Positions 16,925 through 26,300 of a DNA stretch of 64,000 bases are shown one piece after another (position 1 is the stretch's first letter; each line of letters starts with the position of its first letter). The notes beneath the pieces are model-generated. The model was not told the DNA's origin, made no database searches, and was given only the letters and a program-made list of their open reading frames with translations. This DNA comes from JACVRN01 sp036389255 (lineage in GTDB: Bacteria; Acidobacteriota; Blastocatellia; Pyrinomonadales; Pyrinomonadaceae): positions 434,001-498,000 of the forward strand of contig DASVQI010000006.1 in NCBI GenBank assembly GCA_036389255.1. The letters run 5' to 3'. Made by a program: the position numbers and the translations under genes.

Positions 16925-19663
16925 TTAGCTCAGGAGCTTGAGATTTCGGGCGCGGTCTATGGCCTGTGTGCGGCTGTGAACGTCCAGTTTCTGGTAGATG
17001 TTACTCATGTGTCGTTTGACCGTGCCCGACGATAAGAAGAGCTTGTTGGCTATCTCCTGGTTAGAAAGACCCTGCGCGACGTGCCGCAAGACTTCCAGCT
17101 CGCGCTCGCTGAGAGGGTCTTTCGTATACCACCAGGGAAGGTCATCAGCTTCGCCTTGAGCGCTTCTGACTTTTTGAACGGGAGCGATGGGGCCGAACGC
17201 CTCGTTGAGTTTAATGACGTAACGCAACAGTTCGGGTGTTTCGGCCTCCCATCGCTTTCCGTTATCTTTGAGCGCCTGTGCCAGAAGTTTTGATAACGCC
17301 TCGCCTTCATCAACAAAGCTGCGAACGTAAGACTCCGGCTCGGCCATGAGCAATGCCTGTTCAAGCGTTCTTATGGCTTCGGACTGATTCGATAAGGACT
17401 GAAAGACGAGCGCGCGCAGAATCAGAGTTTCAATAAGGGCTCGCCCGCGCCCGTTTCCCTGAGCCGCGCTTTGCAGGCGTGTGAGCAAGGGCTGTGCCTG
17501 TTCAGCTCTCCCTCTGGCTATGAGCCAGCGAGCGAAAGTCGTATATGCCAGCTCGCTTAAATAGTCCGGTTCATCCTCCGCCCCTAGCCCACACGTATCG
17601 GCCCATCGGTTCACAAAAGAGAGGTCGCCGCGCCGAAGCCGGGTGAGGGCTTTCAAAGCCAGCAACTCCCTGACGACGCGGTCATTACCGTATTTCCTCA
17701 CACGCTTTAAGCCGTTCTCGATTAGTTCTTCGGCTTGCGCGTTGTCGCCTAGCATCTCCAGCGTAAGGACGAGGCCCTTCAGGTGGTCGGAGACGAACGC
17801 CACGTAGGTTTCGCGTCCGGTCTGACGAATAATCTTCAGCGACTCGTCCATGTGAGCCTTCGCGGTTTCAAGCTCGTTCCATTCGCGGTAGATATCACAC
17901 AGAAAACTGTAAGGATAGATGAGCGGCTCGGGTTGATTCGGAATACGCTCCTTGAAGTATCGAATCACATTCAGCAGGTCTTCCGCCCCTTCGTGCAAGC
18001 GTCCCTGCAATGTGCGTAGATGACCCAGACAGGTCATGCCCCATATTTCAAACATGAAATTCCCGGCCTGTTTATAAACAGGCAGAGACTCAAGCACCAG
18101 CCGTTCGCTCTCTTTCAAATTCCTGCTTAGACAGGAGCAACGAACCCTAGTGTACTGAGCAACGGCCTGATGCCTGATGTCGCCCGGCTCCAATAGCTCG
18201 AACATCTTCCGGGTGAACTCCTCGGCTCTGGCCGCCTCGCCGCGAGCGACGGCCGTAAGCGAGCGCGAAGACCAGACCAGAAGGATAAGGTCGCTGTGCG
18301 CTTCTTCCGGCTCAGCCGCTTCGATGACCTGTAAATACTTCTCAACTTTGTCGAATTCTTCCTGATAAAGAAGCGTCGGAATGTATCCGCCCAGCATCAT
18401 TGGGTGTTTTCGCAGGGCGGTTTCGGGAATGGCATCAAGCCAGTGCTTCAAACGCTCGAATCTGCCCAGACTCAACAGCCCCGGCACCATAGGCTCTATC
18501 AGTGAGAGCGCCCGCTCCCAATCCTGAGCGGCCAAAGCGTAAGTAATCGCCTCGTCCAACAGTTCGTTCTCTTCACACCAGAGACTGGCTTTGATTTGAA
18601 GCTCCCGGACTATGCTCGACTGCTTCTGCTTTAACTTCAGCCGCAGGAGGTCGGCGAAAAGATGGTGATAGCGGAACCAGTTGGCTTTGTTGTCCAGAGG
18701 GATTAGGAATAGATTCGCGCGTTCCAGTTGCTCAAGAATTTCGTGGCCGTTACTTTCGAGCGTCAGCGCATTACAGAGCGACCCATTCAGGCGGGAGAGG
18801 ACTGACGTCCGCAGTAGAAAATCCTGAACGGCCGGGGGCTGGCTGTTTAAGACCTCTTCCAGCAGGTAATCCAAAACAAAACGGTTGTCGCCCGCGAACT
18901 CCCGCACCAATTCTGATTTGTTCTCTCTTCCCTGAAGACTAAGCGCGGAGAGTTGTAAACCCGTAATCCAGCCCTCAGTCCTCTCTTCCAGTGCAACCAC
19001 GTCATCGGAGCTTAGCCCCAAGCTCATGACATCATTTAAGAACGCGGCCGCCTCCTCACTGCTGAAACGCAGGTCGGCGGCCCTTATCTCTTTCAGTTCT
19101 CCTCGGGCGCGAAGCCTTGCGAGCGGAATCGGTGGGTCGGAGCGGCTCACAACGAGCGCGTGGGCATGCTGAGGCATGCGCTCAATCAACTGACTAAGGG
19201 CTTCGTGGATGGAGGGTTCCCGGATGGCATGGTAGTCGTCAAGGGCCAGGGCGAACTCGACATCATGAGCGTTGAGCTCATTAAGAAGGGTGTTCAGCAC
19301 AACTTTCAAGGAGGGCTGGGACGGCCCCTTCAGCAGACAGGAGGTTTCTTCCGTAAGCTCTTCGTCAATCGTTTGCAGGGCGGCAATCAGGTAGTCCATG
19401 AACCTGGTCGGCTCGTTGTCCTCATCGTCTAGCGAAAGCCACGCGAGCGGCAACTCGTTTTGCTCGCGCCATGCCGCGACGAGCGAGGTCTTTCCGAAGC
19501 CTGCGGGCGCGGAGATTAATGTCAGCTTACCTTTCAAGCCTTCACTGAGATTCTCCAGAAGGTGGGGGCGATTAACCAAGCTCTGCCTGATTGGCGGCAG
19601 ATAAAGCTTGGTCGTCAGCCGCCCGCGCGCCCAACCCGCCTCTTTATTAGGCTGCAAACTCAT
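16925..19663 (-). CDS. MalT/LuxR-family ATP-dependent transcriptional regulator
   Basis: Large signal-transduction ATPase (STAND class) of 912 residues. Order: short N-terminal RGRLTTKLYLPP motif typical of MalT-like proteins, NTPase domain with Walker A SAPAGFGKTS (about residues 51-60) and a Walker-B-like ALDDYH, a winged-helix region, a long TPR/SUPR superhelix (about 340-830) for inducer binding, and a C-terminal LuxR helix-turn-helix (LSERELEVLRHVAQGLSNQEIANKLFLS). By analogy with MalT it should multimerise with ATP and a ligand and activate transcription. Its start faces the ECF sigma/efflux operon across a region with one 81-bp element, so it may regulate that operon or itself. The target and ligand are unknown. 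Confidence 0.92.
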   Translation of the reverse strand: MSLQPNKEAGWARGRLTTKLYLPPIRQSLVNRPHLLENLSEGLKGKLTLISAPAGFGKTSLVAAWREQNELPLAWLSLDDEDNEPTRFMDYLIAALQTIDEELTEETSCLLKGPSQPSLKVVLNTLLNELNAHDVEFALALDDYHAIREPSIHEALSQLIERMPQHAHALVVSRSDPPIPLARLRARGELKEIRAADLRFSSEEAAAFLNDVMSLGLSSDDVVALEERTEGWITGLQLSALSLQGRENKSELVREFAGDNRFVLDYLLEEVLNSQPPAVQDFLLRTSVLSRLNGSLCNALTLESNGHEILEQLERANLFLIPLDNKANWFRYHHLFADLLRLKLKQKQSSIVRELQIKASLWCEENELLDEAITYALAAQDWERALSLIEPMVPGLLSLGRFERLKHWLDAIPETALRKHPMMLGGYIPTLLYQEEFDKVEKYLQVIEAAEPEEAHSDLILLVWSSRSLTAVARGEAARAEEFTRKMFELLEPGDIRHQAVAQYTRVRCSCLSRNLKESERLVLESLPVYKQAGNFMFEIWGMTCLGHLRTLQGRLHEGAEDLLNVIRYFKERIPNQPEPLIYPYSFLCDIYREWNELETAKAHMDESLKIIRQTGRETYVAFVSDHLKGLVLTLEMLGDNAQAEELIENGLKRVRKYGNDRVVRELLALKALTRLRRGDLSFVNRWADTCGLGAEDEPDYLSELAYTTFARWLIARGRAEQAQPLLTRLQSAAQGNGRGRALIETLILRALVFQSLSNQSEAIRTLEQALLMAEPESYVRSFVDEGEALSKLLAQALKDNGKRWEAETPELLRYVIKLNEAFGPIAPVQKVRSAQGEADDLPWWYTKDPLSERELEVLRHVAQGLSNQEIANKLFLSSGTVKRHMSNIYQKLDVHSRTQAIDRARNLKLLS

Positions 19664-19997
19664 AACGAGTAAATCTGCTCCTTACACGACTGTCCCACCC
19701 GTTCTCGTTTGATTTTTTAGATTTAATACTTCCCGCGAGGAAAAAGTGCTTTAGCACGGCATGTTTTCTGCCCCGCAGAATAGTCTAAAAGCGCCACTTT
19801 ATTCAACTTCTGGCTGGAAAATCGGGCTACACCTCAAATACACCCTCGAAATGTATCTTTCGGGATATGCGGCTACACCCCGCGCTCTTTTATCTTCACG
19901 CTGCCTTTGAGGAATTCCATCAAGGCGAAAGAAAAAACAGCCATTGCCCGCAATTGAGAGGAAACAACCTATGCGACGCCATAAGGAGGAGAGAGCC
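19664..19997. promoter_or_regulatory. Divergent promoter region with second copy of the 81-bp element
   Basis: Intergenic region of about 330 bp between the leftward LuxR/MalT regulator and the rightward sigma factor. It contains the repeat at 19832-19912 and the AAGGAGG site at 19983-19989. The arrangement parallels 16035-16384: a divergent gene pair with the element 55-95 bp from the rightward gene and about 170-180 bp from the leftward gene. Confidence 0.5.
19832..19912. repeat. 81-bp structured element, copy 2
   Basis: Second copy of the element at 16212-16292, same orientation. Ends CCTCAAA and TTTGAGG pair. The outer pair is C:G here and T:A in copy 1, a compensatory difference. The few other differences include ATGCGG for ATGTGG, which keeps a G-C or G-U pairing with CCGC. 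It lies 169 bp before the LuxR start and 58-85 bp before the sigma factor start. Confidence 0.8.
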
Positions 19998-20582
19998 GTG
20001 AATAGCGACCCGAAAGCATACCGGCACGACAACGAGCTTGCGCGCCTCGCCGGGGATGGCGACACGGAGGCTTTCGAGGAGATTTACAGGCGTTACCACC
20101 GTGTCGTTTATGCCGTGGCCCTTCGCATGACGGGCAACCGCGAGGATGCTGAAGACCTTACGCAGGACTCCTTCATCTCGCTGCTCCGAAAGATAGGAAG
20201 CTTTCGCGGCGAGGCGACATTCGTCTCGTGGCTCTACCGTCTGACCGTCAATCAGGTGCTGATGCATTTCCGCCGCCGCAGGTCTAGGCCCGAAGACCAG
20301 ACCTCTGACGGGGAGATTCACGAGCCGCGCTATAGCCTCGCGCGACCGTTCAACTCCAATCCCTTGATTGACCGCATAGCCATAGAGAGGGCAGTGCAAC
20401 AACTGCCGCAGGGCTACCGCACTACCTTCATTCTGTATGACGTGGAAGGCCATGAGCATGAAGAGATTGCACGCATGATGAAGCGCACGGCGGGAACCTC
20501 CAAATCTCAACTACACAAGGCCAGGGCCAGGCTGCGGGAGATGCTCTCGCCGCCGCCGCCCATGCTTCAGTCCTCGCTTTGA
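19998..20582 (+). CDS. ECF RNA polymerase sigma factor (RpoE-like)
   Basis: Sigma-70 family factor of about 194 residues. Region 2 is ARLAGDGDTEAFEEIYRRYHRVVYAVALRMTGNREDAEDLTQDSFI with the FRGEATFVSWLYRLTVNQ segment after it; region 4 is AVQQLPQGYRTTFILYDVEGHEHEEIARMM...GTSKSQLHKARARLR. The GTG at 19998 has a perfect AAGGAGG 8 nt upstream and is preferred; an in-frame ATG at 19971 is the alternative. It precedes the TolC/adaptor/RND genes by 76 bp on the same strand, which suggests that it heads that operon and may control envelope-stress or drug-responsive efflux. No anti-sigma factor is adjacent. The region-4 helix-turn-helix reads MMKRTAGTSKSQLHKA, ordinary for the family. Confidence 0.9.
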   Translation: MNSDPKAYRHDNELARLAGDGDTEAFEEIYRRYHRVVYAVALRMTGNREDAEDLTQDSFISLLRKIGSFRGEATFVSWLYRLTVNQVLMHFRRRRSRPEDQTSDGEIHEPRYSLARPFNSNPLIDRIAIERAVQQLPQGYRTTFILYDVEGHEHEEIARMMKRTAGTSKSQLHKARARLREMLSPPPPMLQSSL

Positions 20583-20658
20583 TTTCAGAAACCGCTCGCG
20601 CCGAAGAGCTTCGCAGGCGGACGACCGGATTTCGTGCCATTGAAACTAGAGGTAAAAG

Positions 20659-22035
20659 ATGATGAATACCCTGACAGTTATTAAAAGCTTCTTGATAATA
20701 ATCCTTCTGGGCAGCCTGAGCCTCGCGCACGGCCAGCAGCAGCCGGACAGGTCTTTCGCGGAGCAACTGACTCTGGAGCAGGCCATTGACCTGGCGCTTA
20801 AAGATAACCGCCCCGTACAGAACGCAAGGCTGGACGTAGCTACATTCGAGGATAGACTGGCGGCGCTCAGGACGAAGCGGCTGCCCTCCTTCAAAATCAC
20901 ATCCACCATCTCGCAGCCGCTCACACGGTTCGAGCAGACCTTCGAGCGAGGCGTCTTCGGAACCTTTCCGGGCACAGGCCCGATTCCCAGCGAAGACACC
21001 ACCGTCAGCTCGTCCAGAAACCCGACCGCGATGTTGAACGGGCAGATAACCCAGCCTCTCTCGCAGCTCTATCGAGTAAATCTCAACATAAAGCAGATGG
21101 AACTGAGTCGTGCCATGAGCGAGGAAGAGCTGCGGCTCAAACAACAGTCTGTGGTGAACGAAGTCAAGCGCGCCTATTACGCCGTCCTGCAAACGCAGAG
21201 CGCATTCCAGAGCGCAGAAGCTTCCGTCAGGCTCTACCGCGAGCTGGAGCGCATCACGGGTGATTACGTGCTCCAGCAGGTCACGCTGAAAACGGAACAG
21301 ATGGAAGTCCAGACCAGACTCGCAAAGGCAGAGTACGAATTGCTGACTCTTACGAACCGTCTCGCCTCGCAGAAGGAGCAGCTAAACAGCCTCCTCGGGC
21401 GAGACGTGCGTACTGAGTTTATGGTCACAGACGGCGTAGAAACGGCGCAGTTCGTCATGCGCGAAACGAATCTAGCGACGGCGCGTGAGCGTGCCCTCGC
21501 GCAGCGACCCGAAATCAGAAAAGCGAAGCTCAGCGTAGGGCAGGCCCGATACGACCGGGCCATCAAGAAGTCCGAGTACATCCCCGATGTCAGCCTTAGT
21601 TTCAACTACACCTCGCCTTTCGGATACTCCGGCATCCTGCCCAGAAGCATTTCAGGCGTCGCCGTTCAGGTCGAGTGGGAAGTGTTCGACTGGGGACGCC
21701 GGAAACGTGAGCTGGCGGAAAAGGGCCGCGTCATAGAGCAGGCCGAGAACTCAGTGATTGAGGCGGAGAATCAGGTCGTGATGGATGTCCACAACCAGTT
21801 TCGCAGGCTTCAGGAGAGCTGCCAGTTACTACGCATAGCGAGGCTCTCTCAGGACGCGGCCAGAGAGAACGTGCAGGTCGTTGCCTACAAGTACCGCGCG
21901 CAGGCGGTTCTCCTGAAGGACGTGCTTCAGGCGCAGACCTCTCTTGCAGATGCAAATTATGAGTACCAGAAGGCGCTCATGTCCTTCTGGACGGCCAAGG
22001 CAGATTTCGAGAAGGCTTTAGGAGAAGACAGATGA
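20659..22035 (+). CDS. TolC-family outer membrane efflux protein
   Basis: Outer-membrane channel of an RND tripartite pump, 458 residues. It has a signal peptide (hydrophobic core about 9-22, cleavage near AHGQ), then two OEP repeats: LTLEQAIDLALKDNRPVQNARLDV begins the first and long alpha-helical coiled stretches follow, with RPEIRKAKLSVGQARYDRAIKKSEYIPDVSLSFNY opening the second. It starts at the ATG at 20659 with AGAGGTAAAAG upstream. Its last codons overlap the adaptor gene as ATGA (22032-22035), which indicates translational coupling. With the next two genes it should form a complete envelope-spanning exporter. Confidence 0.92.
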   Translation: MMNTLTVIKSFLIIILLGSLSLAHGQQQPDRSFAEQLTLEQAIDLALKDNRPVQNARLDVATFEDRLAALRTKRLPSFKITSTISQPLTRFEQTFERGVFGTFPGTGPIPSEDTTVSSSRNPTAMLNGQITQPLSQLYRVNLNIKQMELSRAMSEEELRLKQQSVVNEVKRAYYAVLQTQSAFQSAEASVRLYRELERITGDYVLQQVTLKTEQMEVQTRLAKAEYELLTLTNRLASQKEQLNSLLGRDVRTEFMVTDGVETAQFVMRETNLATARERALAQRPEIRKAKLSVGQARYDRAIKKSEYIPDVSLSFNYTSPFGYSGILPRSISGVAVQVEWEVFDWGRRKRELAEKGRVIEQAENSVIEAENQVVMDVHNQFRRLQESCQLLRIARLSQDAARENVQVVAYKYRAQAVLLKDVLQAQTSLADANYEYQKALMSFWTAKADFEKALGEDR

Positions 22036-23330
22036 ATACTAAATCTATGCTTAACATTGCGGCTCTAGTCTCGCTATGTCTGATGATTGTAGGTTGCAGC
22101 ACGGGCAAGACCAAAGAGAAACCGCCGGTGCCTGTGAAAGCTAAAGCTGTGGAGATGCGCCCCGGTACAACGAGCGTGCGCTATTCAGCCAGCATCAGGC
22201 CGAACTCGCAGGTCGAGCTCGCCTTCAAAGTCGGCGGGTACGTGGACTGGATAGCACAGGTGCGGGATCAGGCAGGGCAGCCGCGTTACCTTCAAGCCGG
22301 TGACATAGTGCTCAAAGGAACGGTGCTAGCGCGCCTGCGCCGGAGCGAGTACGTGGCACAAGTCAATCAGGCCAACGCGCAGGTGTCTGAAGCCCGCTCG
22401 GGACTTGAAACGAATAACGCTCAGCTAGCGGAAGCGCGCACGGCGGTCGAAACAGCCCGCGCGCAGGTAGCCGACGCGCAGGCCATTTATGGCCGAGCCG
22501 TGCTTGATTTCGACCGCGCCAAAGCTCTCTTCTCTACACGGAGCATGACCAAGCCCGACTACGATGCGGCCAGAGCGCAGCATGAGGCGGCGTTGGCTCG
22601 TCTCAACGCTGCTAAGGGGCAGTTGGAACAGGCGCAGGCTAAAGTCGCCACGACGCGAGCGCAGATTGGCGCGGCCGAGGCGAGGATTAAGAGCGCGCAG
22701 GCGCAGACCGCACAGGCCGTGATTCCACTACAGGACACGGAGCTTAAAGCACCCATGAGCGCCGTCCTGCTCGACCGCAGAGTTGAAATAGGCACGCTCG
22801 TCTCGGGCGGCACGTCCGGCTTTGTGCTGGCCGATTTGACCATCGTGAAGGCCGTCTTCGGCGTCCCAGACCTTGCGCTTCAGAGCATGAGACAGGGAGC
22901 GACGCTCGGCATCACTACCGACGGCGTGCCCGGCACAGAGTTCACGGGGCACATCTCACGCATCTCCCCTTCGGCAGACCAGAACAGCCGCGTCTTTGAA
23001 GTAGAGGTCACGATTCCCAATCCGCAGGGACTGCTGAAGCCCGGAATGATAGCTTCTCTGGCCGTTAATGAAGGGAATGCTTCGCCGGTAGATGTCGCCG
23101 TCGTCCCGCTCACAGCCATCAGCCGGTCGAAGGAGAACCCTAATGCCTACACGGTCTTTGTCATAGAGACGCGCGAAGGCAAACAGTTCGCACGACTCAG
23201 GCAGATTGAGCTGGGAGAGACGTTCGGAAACTCCATCGGCGTCAAAAGCGGCTTGACGGCTAATGAGTTGGTTATCACGACCGGCGCCACGCAGCTCGCT
23301 GATGGCGAACCGGTACAGGTAATCCCGTAA
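22032..23330 (+). CDS. RND efflux periplasmic adaptor (membrane fusion protein), lipoprotein
   Basis: HlyD/AcrA-type adaptor of 432 residues that joins the TolC channel to the RND permease. The N-terminus is a lipoprotein signal with lipobox LMIVGCS, so it is anchored in the inner membrane by lipid. The lipoyl half-motifs (ELAFKVGGYVDWI and LKAPMSAVLLDRRVEIGTLV) flank a long Ala/Gln-rich coiled-coil hairpin (about residues 110-235), followed by beta-barrel (AVFGVPDLALQSM) and membrane-proximal domains. The coiled coil is longer than in AcrA. The gene is translationally coupled to TolC (ATGA overlap) and separated from the permease by 59 bp. The cargo is unknown; drugs, lipids or metals are possible. 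Confidence 0.93.
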   Translation: MNTKSMLNIAALVSLCLMIVGCSTGKTKEKPPVPVKAKAVEMRPGTTSVRYSASIRPNSQVELAFKVGGYVDWIAQVRDQAGQPRYLQAGDIVLKGTVLARLRRSEYVAQVNQANAQVSEARSGLETNNAQLAEARTAVETARAQVADAQAIYGRAVLDFDRAKALFSTRSMTKPDYDAARAQHEAALARLNAAKGQLEQAQAKVATTRAQIGAAEARIKSAQAQTAQAVIPLQDTELKAPMSAVLLDRRVEIGTLVSGGTSGFVLADLTIVKAVFGVPDLALQSMRQGATLGITTDGVPGTEFTGHISRISPSADQNSRVFEVEVTIPNPQGLLKPGMIASLAVNEGNASPVDVAVVPLTAISRSKENPNAYTVFVIETREGKQFARLRQIELGETFGNSIGVKSGLTANELVITTGATQLADGEPVQVIP

Positions 23331-23389
23331 AGACCGCTTAAGAGCAAATCTTTGGCCCCTAACCGAAAAACTTATCAGGAGAAAAATTT

Positions 23390-26300
23390 ATGTCCCACGG
23401 CAAAAGCGATAGCGAGATGATTCAAAGCAAACACAACACGGCGCGGTTCTTCGTAGAGAAGCGCCAAGTCGCATGGGTGCTGCTGATTGCCGCCTGCCTC
23501 TGGGGCATTTACGGCTACTACAGCATGCCTCAACGCAAAGACCCTGAAGTGCAGGTGCGCGTAGCGGTCGCACTAATCCCTTGGCCGGGTGCAAGCGCGG
23601 AGAAGGTGGAGCAACTTGTCACCAAAAAGGTAGAGCAGCAGATAGCCTCCAATACCCGCGTGACCAAAATCGAATCCATCTCTCGCACCGGTCTGGCAAT
23701 AGTTAATCTGGAGCTGGATGAAAAACTTAAGGAGACGGCTAAAGAGCTGGATGACATCAAGCTCAAGCTGGACTCCATCAACGACCTTCCTCAGGGCGCG
23801 GGGCCAATCAACTTTATCAAGGACTTCGGTGACACGGCCGCGCTGATGCTCACGGTCACGAGCCCCCGCGCAGACGAGACAGAGATAACCATTCGAGCAA
23901 AGGGCTTGCAGCAGGCCATCGAGCAGGAGCGCGCGCGAGCTTCCGTTGAGGGCCAGGGTTCAAGATTCACTCTGGTACTGAACGGGCCAAGGTCTATGCA
24001 GCCCAGATTACTGCGCGCCCCCGTAGAAATGTTCATCGGCTTTATCAAGGAGAAGAATCTAGCGCGCGACGTGCGCCTGATAGAGGGTGAAGGCTACATA
24101 GGCTTCGATGGACAGTCGGACAAGACGGACGCGCAACTGCTGGCCTCCGTCGGGCAATTCGTAAACGAGAGATTACAGGCCTCGGAATTTCACCCGGACT
24201 CATGGCCGCCCGCCATCATTCGCGACCCCGCCGAGACTCAAGGGAAGCTAATGGCTGTTGCGGGCGACAAATACAGCTACCGCGAGATGGATGATTTCAC
24301 AGACCTCATTGAAAGGACGCTCAAGGCGGTTCCACAGGTTTCGAAGGTCAGCCGCTCCGGGCTGCTCAATGAGACGGTTTACCTGCTCTATTCACAGGAA
24401 CGTCTCGCCGCGTACGGCATACAGCCCTCCAATCTCGAAGACATACTCAAAGCGCGCAACATCTCCGGCACGGGCGGGCAGGTCAACGTCGAGGGAAAGA
24501 ACGTGACGCTCGACCCTTCGGGCGAGTTCAAGAATGAAAGGGAGATAGGCGATGTCCTTGTCCCTACAGCGCAATCGTCTTCCGTTTATCTACGCGACAT
24601 CGTGGACATAGTGCGCGGCTACGAAAGCCCCGCGCGTTATCTGAACTACTTCAACTGGCGTGATTCCGCAGGGAACTGGCACCGCAGCCGCGCCGTCACG
24701 CTCTCCGTACAGATGCGCTCCGGCCAGCAGATAGGAGAGTTCGGAAAAGAGATAGACGCCGCGCTGGACGGATTAAAGCGTCAACTGCCGCGGGATTTAA
24801 TCTACGCCAGAACGTCCGACCAACCTTTGCAGGTGGAGGAGAACATAGACCTTTTCATGAAGAGTCTCTACGAGGCAATCATTCTGGTAGTCATAGTGGC
24901 TCTTGTGGGCTTCTGGGAGTGGCGCTCAGCCATCCTCATGGCGCTCTCTATTCCGCTTACTTTAGCCATGACCTTCGGCATGATGCACCTGCTCGGCATA
25001 GACTTGCAGCAGGTTTCAATCGCCACCCTGATTATCGCGCTGGGTCTTCTGGTAGATGACCCTGTGGTGGCAGGAGACGCCATAAAACGTGACCTGGCTG
25101 CGGGCCATAAGCCTCTAATCGCTGCGTGGCTCGGGCCGACTAAGCTTGCGACCGCGATTCTTTACGCGACCATCACAAACATCGTCGCTTATCTCCCGTT
25201 TCTGATGCTGACGGGCACAACCGGGGAATTCATCTATAGTCTGCCGATAGTGCTGGCCTGTTCCTTGATTGCCTCGCGGCTTATATCTATGACCTTCATC
25301 CCGCTTCTGAGCTACTACCTGCTCAAGCCAAAGTCTGAGACGCCCATAGAGGAGCGTCGCAAGAAGGGGTTCGCCGCGCGTTATTACCGCCTGGGAACCT
25401 GGGCCATCAATCACCGGTGGAAGGTGATGGCGGGCTCGCTGGTCTTTCTTCTACTGGGCGGCATCGTTATGAGCCAACTCAAGACGCAGTTCTTTCCCAA
25501 AGACCTCTCCTACCTGTCCTACGTGGATGTGTGGCTACCGGAGGATGCGCCGCTCTCCATGACGAATGAAGCGGCCGCACAGGCCGAAGCCATCATTCGG
25601 GAAGTGACGGCGGAGTTTGGCAAACATGAAATGGAGGATGGCAAGCCGCGAGAAGTGCTGCAATCGCTGACCACCTTTGTCGGAGGCGGTGGGCCAAGGT
25701 TCTGGTTCTCGCTTTCACCGGAGTTACAGCAGTTGAACTACGCGCAGATTATCATTCAGGTCAAAGACAAACATGACAGTGCGCATCTGATTGAGCCTTT
25801 GCAAAAGGCACTCTCTGAGCGAATCCCCGGCGCGCGCATCTACGTGCGGCAGCTTGAATCGGGCAAGGCCGTTGGCCTTCCCGTGGCGATTCGCCTCACT
25901 GGAGAGAACCAGCAAACTCTGCGGGCCAACGCCGAACGTGTGAAGGCTATCCTCGAAGGCACTGGACTCGCGCGCGGCGTACAGGACGACTGGGGTGAAG
26001 AAAGCTTTGCAGTTCGTCTTAAGACAGACCCCGACCGCGCCAACATGGCGGGCCTCACCAACATGGATGTGGCAATGGCCTCCGTCTCTGCGACCTACGG
26101 CAACAAGGTGACCACCCTGCGCGAGGGCGATAAACAGATACCCGTGGTTGCGCGCCTGCGCATGGAAGAGCGCGCGCAGCTAGGTGACCTCAAGAATCTG
26201 TACGTCTATGCCGGACAGGGTACGCAAAAGATTCACTTGCGACAGGTAGCTACGACTGAATATGGGATGCAGACGGAAAAGATGCGCTCGCGCAATCAGT

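Noticed and set aside
16047..20065. Two minus-strand open frames sharing a peptide (REDKRARGVA-YPERYISRV), first taken for a gene family
   Set aside because: The similarity is exactly the 81-bp repeat. The DNA differences between copies include amino-acid changes and fit paired-stem conservation better than protein conservation.
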